Of a DNA stretch of 64,000 nucleotides, positions 37,639 through 46,201 are shown one piece after another; the first letter of the stretch is position 1, and each line of letters begins with the position of its first letter. The position numbers were made by a program, and so were the translations under genes. The stretch covers positions 306,995 to 370,994 of the forward strand of contig NZ_PYWM01000001.1 of the NCBI RefSeq assembly GCF_003049665.1, written 5' to 3'. This DNA comes from Lysinibacillus mangiferihumi (lineage in GTDB: Bacteria > Bacillota > Bacilli > Bacillales_A > Planococcaceae). The notes under the pieces were generated by a model that saw nothing but the letters and a program-made list of their open reading frames with translations, had not been told where the DNA came from and made no database searches.

Positions 37639-37687
37639 TACATTAATTTGTAATTTAATGCACGTATGATTGTGAAGGGAGATTAAA

Positions 37688-38620
37688 ATGCAGGAAACTA
37701 TGTTTGAATTGAGCTTACCAATAAATAGTCTATTAAATAATACATATAAAATTATGCGAGCTCTTGCTACTAGTAAGTTATCCTTTGTGTATATGGCTGA
37801 ACATATCCATTCTGGAGAGCAATTAATCATTAAAGAATTTTTCCCTATAGAAATAGCTTTACGAGACTTGGATAACATGTCTGTAATCAATCGCTTACCG
37901 TCTACAAAAGATAAATTTAATGATTTAAAGGACAGGTTTCAAAGGGAAGCATTAATGATTCAGTGTTTGAATCATCAAAATATTGTTCAGTATCGGGATC
38001 ATTTTACTGAAAATGAAACGATATATATGGTAACAGATTATTATGAAGGGATATTATTAAATCAATATATACAAAAATATGCTATTGATGAGAGGCATTT
38101 TCTATATGAAGAAATATTCCTTCCCTTGATTGATGCCATCACATATTTACATAGTAAGGGCATTATACATCGTGATATAAAGCCGAATAATATTATAATT
38201 GATGCGCAAGGCAAACCTCGCTTATTAGATTTTGGTTCAGCAATTTATTATAAAAAAGATAGTAAATATCCAATATTTACTACGACTGGATACTCTCCTA
38301 TAGAGCAGTATTCTATAAAAGGAGAGCAAGGTATTTATACAGATATTTATAGTTTAATGGCAACTTTATACTACTCATTAACTAATGTAATACCAATAGA
38401 TGTGTCACAGAGGCTAATTGAAGATAAACTTATAAATGTGAGAAAATTCAATAAAAAAGTCAGCATTCCTATGGCGTTGACAATAGTATGGGGCTTACAA
38501 GTACAGAGTAAAAAAAGATGTTCTTCCCTTTCTTTTATTAAGTACATCATGATACTGGAAAAAAAGTTCAAATGTATAAAGAACTATCTATTGAAAAATA
38601 ATTCTAAAAGACCAAATTAA
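37688..38620 (+). CDS. Soluble Ser/Thr protein kinase
   Basis: A 310-residue eukaryotic-type (Hanks) kinase. The lysine of subdomain II is K49 (LIIKEFFP), the alpha-C glutamate E87, the catalytic loop HRDIKPNN (D163) and DFGS (D181); the activation segment ends in TTGYSPIEQY. All catalytic residues are present. It has no membrane helix and no PASTA repeats, unlike PrkC, and a short basic C-terminus. It is separated by a terminator and about 500 bp from the FHA and PP2C genes, its likely signalling partners. This resembles the PpkA-PppA-Fha circuit of some type VI systems. Confidence 0.9.
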   Translation: MQETMFELSLPINSLLNNTYKIMRALATSKLSFVYMAEHIHSGEQLIIKEFFPIEIALRDLDNMSVINRLPSTKDKFNDLKDRFQREALMIQCLNHQNIVQYRDHFTENETIYMVTDYYEGILLNQYIQKYAIDERHFLYEEIFLPLIDAITYLHSKGIIHRDIKPNNIIIDAQGKPRLLDFGSAIYYKKDSKYPIFTTTGYSPIEQYSIKGEQGIYTDIYSLMATLYYSLTNVIPIDVSQRLIEDKLINVRKFNKKVSIPMALTIVWGLQVQSKKRCSSLSFIKYIMILEKKFKCIKNYLLKNNSKRPN

Positions 38621-38670
38621 CTATTTAATTATTACTTTTTATTCATTTTGGCTATATAGAACAGTTTTTT

Positions 38671-38718
38671 AAAAACAGCTTAGGTCCTAAGAGTAATTGG
38701 ACAATAGCTGTTTTTTTT
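38671..38718 (+). terminator. Terminator after the kinase gene
   Basis: AAAAACAGCT (38671-38680) pairs with AGCTGTTTTT (from 38706), then an eight-base T-run; loop about 25 bases. Confidence 0.75.
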
Positions 38719-39110
38719 ATAAAAAAATGGGAATAATCCATTGTTTATAAAGAAAATAGCATAAATATTATAAGTGATATTTTTACTAAAAATACTTTTA
38801 AATACTTATTATTACAATAAATTACATTGAAAATATTGACATTAATCTTATGTGTTGTATAGTTATTTTTGTAATACATAAATTTTAGTGTGAATATACA
38901 AAAATACATAATAATGGATTTTTTCTTGTACATAGCACAGTACATCTTTTGTATTGTAATATTTTACCTTAAATAATTTTATTATCTTTTTTATTTTTTA
39001 GTTAATTTATAGAAATTTTAAGATGCTGCTCAATTCAATTAGTTTTACTATTCTTATCTTGTATTTTTTTACTCACTAATGTTTATGCTTACTCGAAATT
39101 CGTTATCTAA
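38719..39110. other. Very AT-rich gene-free stretch, probable promoter and 5' UTR region of the island operon
   Basis: Nearly 400 bases of A/T-rich DNA with no supported open frame. It contains one strong sigma-A-like promoter (38836-38863). If that is used, the sheath gene has a 5' UTR of roughly 275 bases. Such AT-rich DNA is also a typical target of nucleoid-associated silencers. Confidence 0.55.
38836..38863 (+). promoter_or_regulatory. Sigma-A-type promoter of the injection-system operon
   Basis: A perfect -35 TTGACA (38836-38841), a 16-base spacer and -10 TATAGT (38858-38863; five of six consensus). It is the only good promoter I see before the sheath-like gene. Confidence 0.65.
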
Positions 39111-39148
39111 AGGAGGGATGGCTGTATTAATGTACAGCCAAATGAATG
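39111..39148 (+). promoter_or_regulatory. Shine-Dalgarno held at working distance by a hairpin
   Basis: AGGAGGG (39111-39117) lies 28 bases before the sheath-gene ATG (39146), too far for normal use. Between them is a perfect 7-bp hairpin (GGCTGTA 39120-39126, TACAGCC 39133-39139, 6-base loop). When folded, the effective spacing is 2 + 6 = 8 bases. The hairpin should therefore be needed for efficient initiation; an alternative short frame (ATG 39118, ending 39159) could compete. Confidence 0.6.
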
Positions 39149-41314
39149 GAGATTATTAGTCAAACAAACAGAACCATGCTCTTTGAAGAAATAAACCCAG
39201 AGAAATTAGATTTAATTACGCTTGTTGGAGATGTAAAAGGAATCGACAGTCTAAGTGATGAAAAGATTAAGGAAATTAATCAACATCTTCTTGTAAAAAG
39301 TTTCGACGAATTTTTAGATAAATTTTCTCCTACTGTTTATTCATTTTATAATGCGGCCAATCAAAAGGTAATGTATACCTTAAAAAAACCTGAAGGAATT
39401 CAAGATGATTGTATTTCTGAAATAGCTATCGACCAAAATAATGATTTTTTAAAGATGCTATTTACGCTTATTGATACTAAAAGAAGTCAGGGCATCACGA
39501 ATGTAGATTTTAAATTTGAAAATTTACTAGACATGATTTCACCTAAAAAAGTCATGGATGATATTCGCCAAGTTCGTAAGGAAATTCATTACCTATACGG
39601 AGAGTATGACAAGCTAGATGAGGGAGATCCAAAAAAATTAGATACTGGTGACAAGCTAAACCTTATGTTTGAAGTAGCTAGTAGAAACTACAACAATGTA
39701 ATGGCGATGTTACCTTTAGCGATTGAAGATATTAAAACAAGATTATTATTAGGTGCTAGTCAAGATGAAGATGAGTCAGAAAAATTACAAATAGGTACAC
39801 TTTCTATTGGTGATAATGGTGAATTAAAAATTATTGAGGCACCTCAAACAAATAGTTCTGATCTAATGGTTATTGAAGAAAATAGTAATTACGGTTTGAG
39901 TACAGTTTTTGAAGAAGACTATGAAGCCATTACAGAATCGCCATCTTCCTATGTGAAAGATTTAGTTGTGAGAACGTTCTCACCTCTACCAGCTGTAAAA
40001 GCCGAATTCGATGTTGAAACAGAAGTTCAAAATTACAATACTTACCTTGAGTTCTATAAGGATGCAAAGGATGAATTTGTAAAAACGGTGAAGCCTTTAG
40101 TTGAAAAGCTATTAGGTGTCAAAATGTACTTCGATCAGTATGCGACGAAAAATAAAGGTATGCAGCCGTCATTACTAGTTACCAACACTAAGCTCGATAT
40201 GCTTGTGAAAAGTAATAACCTACCAAGATTACGCACGTATTTAAATACCGTTAACGCTAAAAATGATTTTACAGATACGGTATGGTACGGTATTGTACCT
40301 GCTTTAGAATTAGAATCTGCTGGAAAAATGAAAGTTAGCCGATCAAGGTTCAAAGGGAATGAAAAGGTTACAAAGCAAGAGGGCAACACAATGGAATCCT
40401 TATCAATTCTTTTAGATACAGTAAAAGATTATAAGATTCAAATTTTCTTTAACTTTATGGCCGAAGAAGAAACTACCTTCAATGGTATCGCCACTGCTGG
40501 AATTGATCGCTTAATCGATAAATGCTCCGTTCTTGTCAGAAAAGATTATAGTGAATTCGCGATACCATGCTTACCAAACTTTACGATTATTCCAAAAGAT
40601 AAATCAGGTGTTGTGATTGATACGAGAATGCATACTACCGAAAATGGCGCTCGTTTATCGAAGGAAAAGGAAGATGTTTTAAAGCTATGGATCGAGGGTG
40701 TATATGTAGGAGCAAGCTATGTAGCAGCAGGAATTGTGTCCGCTTATCAATGTCCAGAGTATTTAAAAGAATCATTTAGAAATGTGAAGAGAAATTATCC
40801 GGGGGTTCGTTTTGACATTGAAGCAGGTGACAACTCATTACGTGCAGTGACTACGATGGCGAAAGAAATTTCTGGATTTACAAATAATATTAAAGATGCG
40901 ATTAATAGCAGAAGCTTCGGATTTGTATTCTCATCTGAAAATGCACAACTACAGGATAAAGATATTAAACGTATTACAGTATACAAAGCTAGAAGCTTAG
41001 CGATGGAAGAAGATGGATTCGACTCTATCTACAAAACACAAGTAAGTACGTATATTGAAAGAATTTTAAGATTCCAATCGGGTGACTTTAAGCACGAGAA
41101 TATCGTTCGCTTCTTTAGTAATAATCCAAGTAGTCAAAAAAGTAAGTGGCTAAATGATAAAGGGTATGTAAACTCGATCATTCATGATGGAGATGATATT
41201 GGCTACATCATTGATGAGAAAACAAGCTTATGTCAAATCGACCTTGTATTTAACGGTAATGTTAAAAATCTTGAAGTCACGATTACTAAAGGGACAAGTG
41301 CTGTTAAAGCCTAA
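39146..41314 (+). CDS. Contractile-sheath-like protein (TssC/phage sheath type, inferred)
   Basis: A 722-residue soluble protein with no signal or membrane helix, first gene of the long operon. The N-terminal 280 residues are charged and helical, containing an acidic linker (ASQDEDESEKLQIG). The C-terminal part (from about residue 330) contains the AIPCLPNFTIIPKD stretch and GVYVGASYVAAGIVSAYQCPEYL near 515-535. These are reminiscent of the core fold of TssC and phage sheath proteins, where a conserved Gly/Ala segment precedes the C-terminal strand. Directly followed by an Hcp-like tube gene, the usual sheath-tube order. A single large protein in place of separate TssB and TssC would be unusual. 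The call rests on pattern plus context. Confidence 0.5.
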   Translation: MEIISQTNRTMLFEEINPEKLDLITLVGDVKGIDSLSDEKIKEINQHLLVKSFDEFLDKFSPTVYSFYNAANQKVMYTLKKPEGIQDDCISEIAIDQNNDFLKMLFTLIDTKRSQGITNVDFKFENLLDMISPKKVMDDIRQVRKEIHYLYGEYDKLDEGDPKKLDTGDKLNLMFEVASRNYNNVMAMLPLAIEDIKTRLLLGASQDEDESEKLQIGTLSIGDNGELKIIEAPQTNSSDLMVIEENSNYGLSTVFEEDYEAITESPSSYVKDLVVRTFSPLPAVKAEFDVETEVQNYNTYLEFYKDAKDEFVKTVKPLVEKLLGVKMYFDQYATKNKGMQPSLLVTNTKLDMLVKSNNLPRLRTYLNTVNAKNDFTDTVWYGIVPALELESAGKMKVSRSRFKGNEKVTKQEGNTMESLSILLDTVKDYKIQIFFNFMAEEETTFNGIATAGIDRLIDKCSVLVRKDYSEFAIPCLPNFTIIPKDKSGVVIDTRMHTTENGARLSKEKEDVLKLWIEGVYVGASYVAAGIVSAYQCPEYLKESFRNVKRNYPGVRFDIEAGDNSLRAVTTMAKEISGFTNNIKDAINSRSFGFVFSSENAQLQDKDIKRITVYKARSLAMEEDGFDSIYKTQVSTYIERILRFQSGDFKHENIVRFFSNNPSSQKSKWLNDKGYVNSIIHDGDDIGYIIDEKTSLCQIDLVFNGNVKNLEVTITKGTSAVKA

Positions 41315-41433
41315 CAATTTCATTTTCTCGATTTTTAATTATTTCAGTCGGATGTTTAAGATTTATTTTTTGTAAATCTTTTAACATATATACGAATCGA
41401 ACGACTAATTGCTAATGATGAAAAATATTACAT

Positions 41434-41470
41434 ATTTCACAGTTCGATATGAAACATGGCACTGTGAAAT
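41434..41470 (+). other. Inverted repeat in the sheath-tube intergenic region
   Basis: Perfect 10-bp arms ATTTCACAGT (41434-41443) and ACTGTGAAAT (41461-41470) around a 17-base centre, in the 230-bp gap before the tube gene. No T-run follows. It could be an operator or an mRNA processing/stability element that raises tube expression. Confidence 0.55.
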
Positions 41471-41546
41471 GCATAGCGATATCAAAATTTATTTCATTAG
41501 AACAATTGGAAGTAACGATTCAATAAAATTTAGGAGGTACTAAAAA

Positions 41547-41972
41547 ATGGGTTTTGTATTAAAAGTAGAAGGATCAGAAGCAATTGAATTAGGCTTAGAA
41601 AGCATCATGACTGTCGAATATGAGACAGATACTCCGAATGATTCTAACGCACGCTCTACAGATGTTGGGGCAACTTTAAAAGTAAAGGGCAAAATTTTAA
41701 CTGCCACTGATGGTGATAATTCTGACGATACAATGAAATTAGGATTATGGTCATTAGTACCAGCTGAAAAAGCTGATTGTTACCGTAAAGTAACACTAGA
41801 GGTTATCTCAGCTGATCAAGTAGTAAGAAAAATTCATTTCCCAAATGCTTTCGTAGTGGATTACTCAGAAAGATATGGAGACACAGAGGGTATTGGTGAG
41901 TTCTTCTTATTTATTAAACAAAAGAAAGACAAAACAGATTTGGCAAAAATCGAGGGTGGCTACGCTGTCTAA
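41547..41972 (+). CDS. Hcp-like inner-tube protein (inferred)
   Basis: A 141-residue all-beta protein, the size of an Hcp/tail-tube monomer. It starts GFVLKVEGSEAIELGLESIMTVEYETDTP and ends in FPNAFVVDYSERYGDTEGIGEFFLFIKQKK, i.e. alternating strands with one loop, as in Hcp beta-barrels. AGGAGG sits 8 bases before ATG, suggesting strong translation. It is flanked by the inverted repeat upstream and a terminator-like hairpin downstream, as expected for the most abundant subunit. In sheath-based machines such a protein stacks as hexamer rings inside the sheath. Not verified by structure. Confidence 0.5.
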   Translation: MGFVLKVEGSEAIELGLESIMTVEYETDTPNDSNARSTDVGATLKVKGKILTATDGDNSDDTMKLGLWSLVPAEKADCYRKVTLEVISADQVVRKIHFPNAFVVDYSERYGDTEGIGEFFLFIKQKKDKTDLAKIEGGYAV

Positions 41973-42001
41973 GATTGCAGCATGATATAACACTACTAAT
42001 T

Positions 42002-42038
42002 ATCTAAGGAACTTTTATAGTTCCTTAGATTATTTTTA
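42002..42038 (+). terminator. Terminator-like hairpin after the tube gene
   Basis: Perfect 12-bp stem ATCTAAGGAACT (42002-42013) / AGTTCCTTAGAT (42019-42030), then TATTTTTAAT. With no new promoter visible before the next gene, it probably acts as a partial terminator that lowers downstream expression. Confidence 0.7.
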
Positions 42039-42063
42039 ATAATCCTAAATTGGGGTTGAAAAC

Positions 42064-42498
42064 ATGAAAACGCATTATGAAACATTAGGAATAAACCGAA
42101 ATGCCACACAAGAACAAATAAAATTAGCTTATCGAAAGCTCTCTAAAAAACATCACCCTGATGTGAGTGGCGGAAATCCAGAATCAGAGAAAATTTTTTT
42201 AGAGGTTCAAGATGCATATAAGGTGCTGAAAGATCCAGCGTTAAAAGAGGCTTACGATAGCCGTTTGTATAGCGCAGGGAATAGTTGGCAAAATGAACGG
42301 AAAAACGAAAAGCATTCAAATGGACATCAGTCTACAGAGAAAAAGCCAGATTTTAATATGAATAACCTTGAAAGAAACTTTGAACATTTCTTTGGCTTCA
42401 ATCCAAAAACGAAGGAGATGTCCTCAACTCTGAATAAAAAATCTAAGAAAAATCCATTAGATACAACGGATTTATTCGAAAGTTTTTTTAAAAAATAA
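42064..42498 (+). CDS. J-domain co-chaperone (DnaJ-like)
   Basis: A 144-residue protein. Residues 1-62 form a J domain with the HPD motif at 31-33 (KKHHPDVSGG), which stimulates Hsp70 ATPase. The rest is charged and lacks the zinc-finger and client-binding domains of DnaJ; it has FFGFNP and ends in TTDLFESFFKK. Its likely partner is the divergent Hsp70-like protein encoded 6 kb downstream in the same operon. Confidence 0.88.
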   Translation: MKTHYETLGINRNATQEQIKLAYRKLSKKHHPDVSGGNPESEKIFLEVQDAYKVLKDPALKEAYDSRLYSAGNSWQNERKNEKHSNGHQSTEKKPDFNMNNLERNFEHFFGFNPKTKEMSSTLNKKSKKNPLDTTDLFESFFKK

Positions 42499-42528
42499 GT
42501 CATGGTAAAAAGAAAGGAGCGTGATTAA

Positions 42529-43104
42529 ATGAAAGAACCATTTTCAACTGAAACTTATGGTGGAAATACACGGGAAAAAATGTTTGTAAAAATTATTGAT
42601 ATCATCATTATCACAATCGCCTTCTTTTTCATTTTATATGTTTTTGTAATGAATCAGGATGTCCTTTTAAAATTCGTTATTGGGACGGTATTGGTCATAC
42701 TTGTCATTATCTACGCCTCCCTTAAATACGAAGCAAATGCAATTACCCAAGTGATGGCTAACAAGGATATCTCAAAGCTTGTTTTACTTAATGAACGTGG
42801 AGCGGAAATAGATGAATGGGAACTTGGTAATCAAGTTTCATTACTTATTGGAAAAAGTTCAGCTGAATGCAAGGCAGATATTGATTTAAGTGGAACAGAG
42901 TATGAATCTCTTGTGAATTATGAGCATGCTGTCCTTAATTGTGTAGCTGGCATTTGGTATTTAGAGGATATAGATTCAGTTAATGGTGTTGGCTTAAAAA
43001 AAGCTAATAAACGTGTGAAAAAAAGATTAAAACACGAGATTCCTTACTCATTAGGTAATGGAGACACAATATACATAGCGAATACACGAATTTTGGTTAA
43101 ATAG
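42529..43104 (+). CDS. Membrane-anchored FHA-domain protein
   Basis: A 191-residue protein with two adjacent membrane helices at about residues 23-63 (IIDIIIITIAFFFILYVFV, then KFVIGTVLVILVIIYASL), followed by a cytosolic FHA-like domain (about 85-190). The FHA motifs are partly degraded: LLIGKSSAECKADIDL in place of G-R, YEHAVLNC for the S-x-x-H motif and SVNGVGLKK for the N-G loop. It may bind phosphothreonine weakly or act as a scaffold. It sits between the J protein and the second FHA protein. Confidence 0.75.
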   Translation: MKEPFSTETYGGNTREKMFVKIIDIIIITIAFFFILYVFVMNQDVLLKFVIGTVLVILVIIYASLKYEANAITQVMANKDISKLVLLNERGAEIDEWELGNQVSLLIGKSSAECKADIDLSGTEYESLVNYEHAVLNCVAGIWYLEDIDSVNGVGLKKANKRVKKRLKHEIPYSLGNGDTIYIANTRILVK

Positions 43105-43142
43105 AGAGAAAAAGATTCGTAACATAGATGGGGGATATCGAA

Positions 43143-43670
43143 ATGAGTTTGATTAGATGTACAAATGGTCACATGTTTAGTTCGAGGAGACATCGTAATA
43201 TTTGTCCTTACTGTAATGTGATGGTAGAACAGGAGCAAAGACACAATAGCCCATCCTCACCTGTAGTTGAAGCTGATGATAAAACATTGCCCTACTTAGG
43301 AGAAATGGATGGAATAGATCCTGTAACAGGATGGCTGGTTTGTATTGAAGGACCACAAATGGGTAGAGATTACCGTATTCTATCTGAAAAGAATTTTATA
43401 GGTAGAGCGGAAGATATGCATATCCGTATTGCTGGGGATAATTCAATCTCTAAACGTAATCATGCAGTTATAGTATATGATCCTAAAAAACGTAATTTTT
43501 ATCTACTGCCAGGAGATGCATCGGGATTAGCTTATCTGAATAATGAGGCAGTATATACACCAACTGAATTAGCAGCCTATGATGTGATACAGCTAGGGAG
43601 AAGTATCTTTTTATTTATTCCACTTTGTGGTGTTCACTTTGAATGGGAAAACAATCAAAGTGAGGAATGA
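43143..43670 (+). CDS. Zinc-ribbon plus FHA-domain protein
   Basis: A 175-residue cytosolic protein. A small zinc-ribbon at the N-terminus uses C6, H10, C21 and C24 (RCTNGHMF..., NICPYCN). After a linker, the FHA domain (about 65-170) keeps the phosphothreonine-binding features FIGRAEDMHIRI and SISKRNHAVI, so it is probably the functional reader for the kinase. ATG at 43143 is chosen for the GGGGG ribosome site; a longer frame opens at 43128. The PP2C gene starts 6 bases after the stop. Confidence 0.82.
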   Translation: MSLIRCTNGHMFSSRRHRNICPYCNVMVEQEQRHNSPSSPVVEADDKTLPYLGEMDGIDPVTGWLVCIEGPQMGRDYRILSEKNFIGRAEDMHIRIAGDNSISKRNHAVIVYDPKKRNFYLLPGDASGLAYLNNEAVYTPTELAAYDVIQLGRSIFLFIPLCGVHFEWENNQSEE

Positions 43671-43676
43671 TGACAT

Positions 43677-44516
43677 ATGGACCAAAAGTTATTAACGTAC
43701 ATAATTACATTAATTTTTATTATTGTACTCATCGTGTTACTCCTAATAAGGGGAATACTTTCCCGAAAAATGGATAAAGGAAAAATTTATATTGGGAATG
43801 GTCAAACGATTGGAAGACGTGATGAACAGGATGATTATTTCTCAACTGCTGAAACGACAAATGGCACAATTGCGGTGCTTGCAGATGGCATTAGTGGTTT
43901 AGCTAATGGTCGTATGGCAAGCACTATCGCAGTGACAACTTTCATAGAAGAATTTAAAAAGCTTAGTAGCCTAAGTAATCTACAAAACTTTTTTAAGGAA
44001 GCTGCTAGAGCAAGTAATCATATGATTGTAGAAAACTTAAATGGTTCAAATGGAGGCACAACATTAGTGACAGCCATTATTGATAGCGAAGGCTATCTTC
44101 ATTGGGGAGCAGTAGGAGATAGTGTTCTTACAATCTTTAGAAACGGTGAGTTTTTAGCGATTAACCAAAAACATATTTTTGAATCCGTTTTAACGGAACG
44201 ATATATAGCCGGTGAAATTTCACAACTTGAAGTTCAAGAAAATCCACTAAAAAAGAGATTAGTAAATTATTTAGGATATGAAGGATTTAAAAATCTAGAC
44301 ACTGGAAATAAACCCATTCAGCTAAATAGAGGAGATAAGGTATGCCTTTTTAGTGATGGAATCTATGATGCTTTAACGGAAGTTGAAATGGAAAAAATTC
44401 TTTCTCAGCATGCTCCACCCTATGATTTAGCACAAAGCATAATAAAAGCTGTTGAACAAAAACGCTTAAAAAATCAAGATAATGCGACAATCGTGATTTT
44501 AGAAAAATCGTGGTGA
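43677..44516 (+). CDS. Membrane-anchored PP2C-family Ser/Thr phosphatase
   Basis: A 279-residue phosphatase that should reverse the island kinase. One N-terminal membrane helix (LLTYIITLIFIIVLIVLLLI) precedes the PP2C domain. The metal-binding and core motifs are intact: RRDEQDDYF, VLADGISGLANG, GAVGDSVLTIF, LFSDGIYDAL and QDNATIVIL. Kinase, phosphatase and FHA genes together match the threonine-phosphorylation switch known from type VI systems (PpkA/PppA/Fha). Confidence 0.9.
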   Translation: MDQKLLTYIITLIFIIVLIVLLLIRGILSRKMDKGKIYIGNGQTIGRRDEQDDYFSTAETTNGTIAVLADGISGLANGRMASTIAVTTFIEEFKKLSSLSNLQNFFKEAARASNHMIVENLNGSNGGTTLVTAIIDSEGYLHWGAVGDSVLTIFRNGEFLAINQKHIFESVLTERYIAGEISQLEVQENPLKKRLVNYLGYEGFKNLDTGNKPIQLNRGDKVCLFSDGIYDALTEVEMEKILSQHAPPYDLAQSIIKAVEQKRLKNQDNATIVILEKSW

Positions 44517-44548
44517 AGAGGGATAGGGAATAGAGAAGGAGGAGACTT

Positions 44549-46165
44549 ATGAGAAAGGAAAATTGCGACTTTAAAACTAGCTTTTTATCTGAAGCAGGGT
44601 CCTTTCTGCAAAATAAAGATTATTTTGCCTACACAGAACTTGACGATGTAGCTTGTTGGGTAGCTGTAAAGGGCTTGGATGCAGATCAGGAAATTAGTAG
44701 TGCAGAGTTAGCCGTAAAATCTATTTTAGAAAAATTTATGGAAAAGCCAGCTATGTCTAGAAGAGCAATCAATAAATATCTTAAACATGCTCAAAATATA
44801 CTACAAGCGCAAAGCTTACGAGTAAGATTGAAGGCAAGTATTGTCATAGTCGTTTCCGATTACTCAAAAATGATTGTTGGAATAGCAGGTAATTCGCGAC
44901 TGTATCACTTTCGGAACGGCACATTAACCTATAAAAGTACTGACCAAAGTTTAGCACAGGAAATAGTAGACATTCAGCACCGTTCATTAGATATTAGCCA
45001 GCATGAAGAAAGAGGAAATTTGTTGAACTATCTAGGCAAGCCAAACAAATTTCAGCCCTTTGTATCTAAAAAAATGAAGCTTATAGATGGAGATGTCCTA
45101 CTACTTTGTACAGCTGGCTTTTGGGAAGACGTTAGTGAGATTGAGATGGCTGACGCGCTGGAAGGTGTCAAAGATTCCGAACAATATACAGATTTATTGG
45201 AAGAAATATTGTTGAGTAGACAAAGAAAAGTTGTAGCAAATTATACGGTTGCTGCCATATTTGTGAACAAAGTGTATCAAGAAACGAACAAAAATAAAAT
45301 GAAGTATATAAAAATGATTGCTGTTGCATTAGTTTTAGCATTGATTGTAAGTGGCGGCACAATTTTTTATCAAGTAAAACAAGCGAAAAAAATAGCAGAG
45401 TTAACTGTTGAGATGAAGGACCATGAAAAGAGTGGAAATCTTTACTTTCAAGATGGAAATTACGATGAAGCATTACTTGAATATAGCGAGGGAAGAAATG
45501 CGGCAAAAAAAATAAAAGATCCAATACATAGAAATATACTAGCTAAAAAGTTAAGGGTGACTCAACTAATCATCAATGGCGATAAATCTGCAGAGGCAGG
45601 GCAATTTACAGAGGCATTGGAACAGTATGAAAAAGCTAAAAAAGAGGGCAAACTCATTAAAGGGTTTGGTAAGGAAGAAGTAGAGCAAAGAATTACAAAT
45701 ATGGACTCCGTTGTGGAGATTGTTGATGCTATAAAAGACGGAGATTTTCGTTTTGAGGCAGAGGATTACAACGGGGCTTTAGCAATTTACGAAAAAGCTA
45801 GAAAAAAAGCACTTGCCATTTCTTTTACTGGAGAGGCACAAATCAAAACAAAAATTGAAGAAACAGAAGAAAAAATCAATGAATTGAAAAAGGCCCAAAA
45901 AGAATTGCAAGCAGAAGGGTTGGAAAAGGCCGGAGATCAGAGCTATGCCCGTCAGGAATACGCTAAAGCGATAGAATCCTATACCCTTGCGCAGGAGATT
46001 TATCAAGAAACGGAGTTACTGGCAAAAGTTCTTGGGCTAGAGAGAAAAATTATGAATACAAATGATAAGCTAAATCCCGTACCACAGGGTCAAGCAGCAG
46101 ACAATGCATTACCTGATGAAGCTGAGCCGCCGATTGATGAGGCAACTGATGCCAGTGCCAGTTAG
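44549..46165 (+). CDS. PP2C-like pseudophosphatase with membrane helix and TPR repeats
   Basis: A 538-residue fusion. Residues 1-245 follow the PP2C fold (IVGIAGNSRLYHFRNG, GDVLLLCTAGFWEDVSE), but the metal aspartates are gone: DG becomes VKGLDAD, and SDG becomes TAG. It is therefore probably catalytically dead. A membrane helix follows (about 252-272, YIKMIAVALVLALIVSGGTI). The C-terminal half has four TPR-like units (GNLYFQDGNYDEALLEYS; GDKSAEAGQFTEALEQYE; GDFRFEAEDYNGALAIYE; GDQSYARQEYAKAIESY). It may be a membrane platform that binds phosphoprotein or sheath parts. A ribosome site (GGAGGAG) precedes ATG. Confidence 0.7.
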   Translation: MRKENCDFKTSFLSEAGSFLQNKDYFAYTELDDVACWVAVKGLDADQEISSAELAVKSILEKFMEKPAMSRRAINKYLKHAQNILQAQSLRVRLKASIVIVVSDYSKMIVGIAGNSRLYHFRNGTLTYKSTDQSLAQEIVDIQHRSLDISQHEERGNLLNYLGKPNKFQPFVSKKMKLIDGDVLLLCTAGFWEDVSEIEMADALEGVKDSEQYTDLLEEILLSRQRKVVANYTVAAIFVNKVYQETNKNKMKYIKMIAVALVLALIVSGGTIFYQVKQAKKIAELTVEMKDHEKSGNLYFQDGNYDEALLEYSEGRNAAKKIKDPIHRNILAKKLRVTQLIINGDKSAEAGQFTEALEQYEKAKKEGKLIKGFGKEEVEQRITNMDSVVEIVDAIKDGDFRFEAEDYNGALAIYEKARKKALAISFTGEAQIKTKIEETEEKINELKKAQKELQAEGLEKAGDQSYARQEYAKAIESYTLAQEIYQETELLAKVLGLERKIMNTNDKLNPVPQGQAADNALPDEAEPPIDEATDASAS

Positions 46166-46201
46166 CATTCAAATCCTGAGTAAGGAAAGAAGGAAAGTAA
46201 A

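Noticed and set aside
39118..39159. 13-codon leader peptide gene before the sheath gene
   Set aside because: Its ATG abuts the ribosome site with no spacer; the hairpin explanation fits better. Kept only as an alternative.
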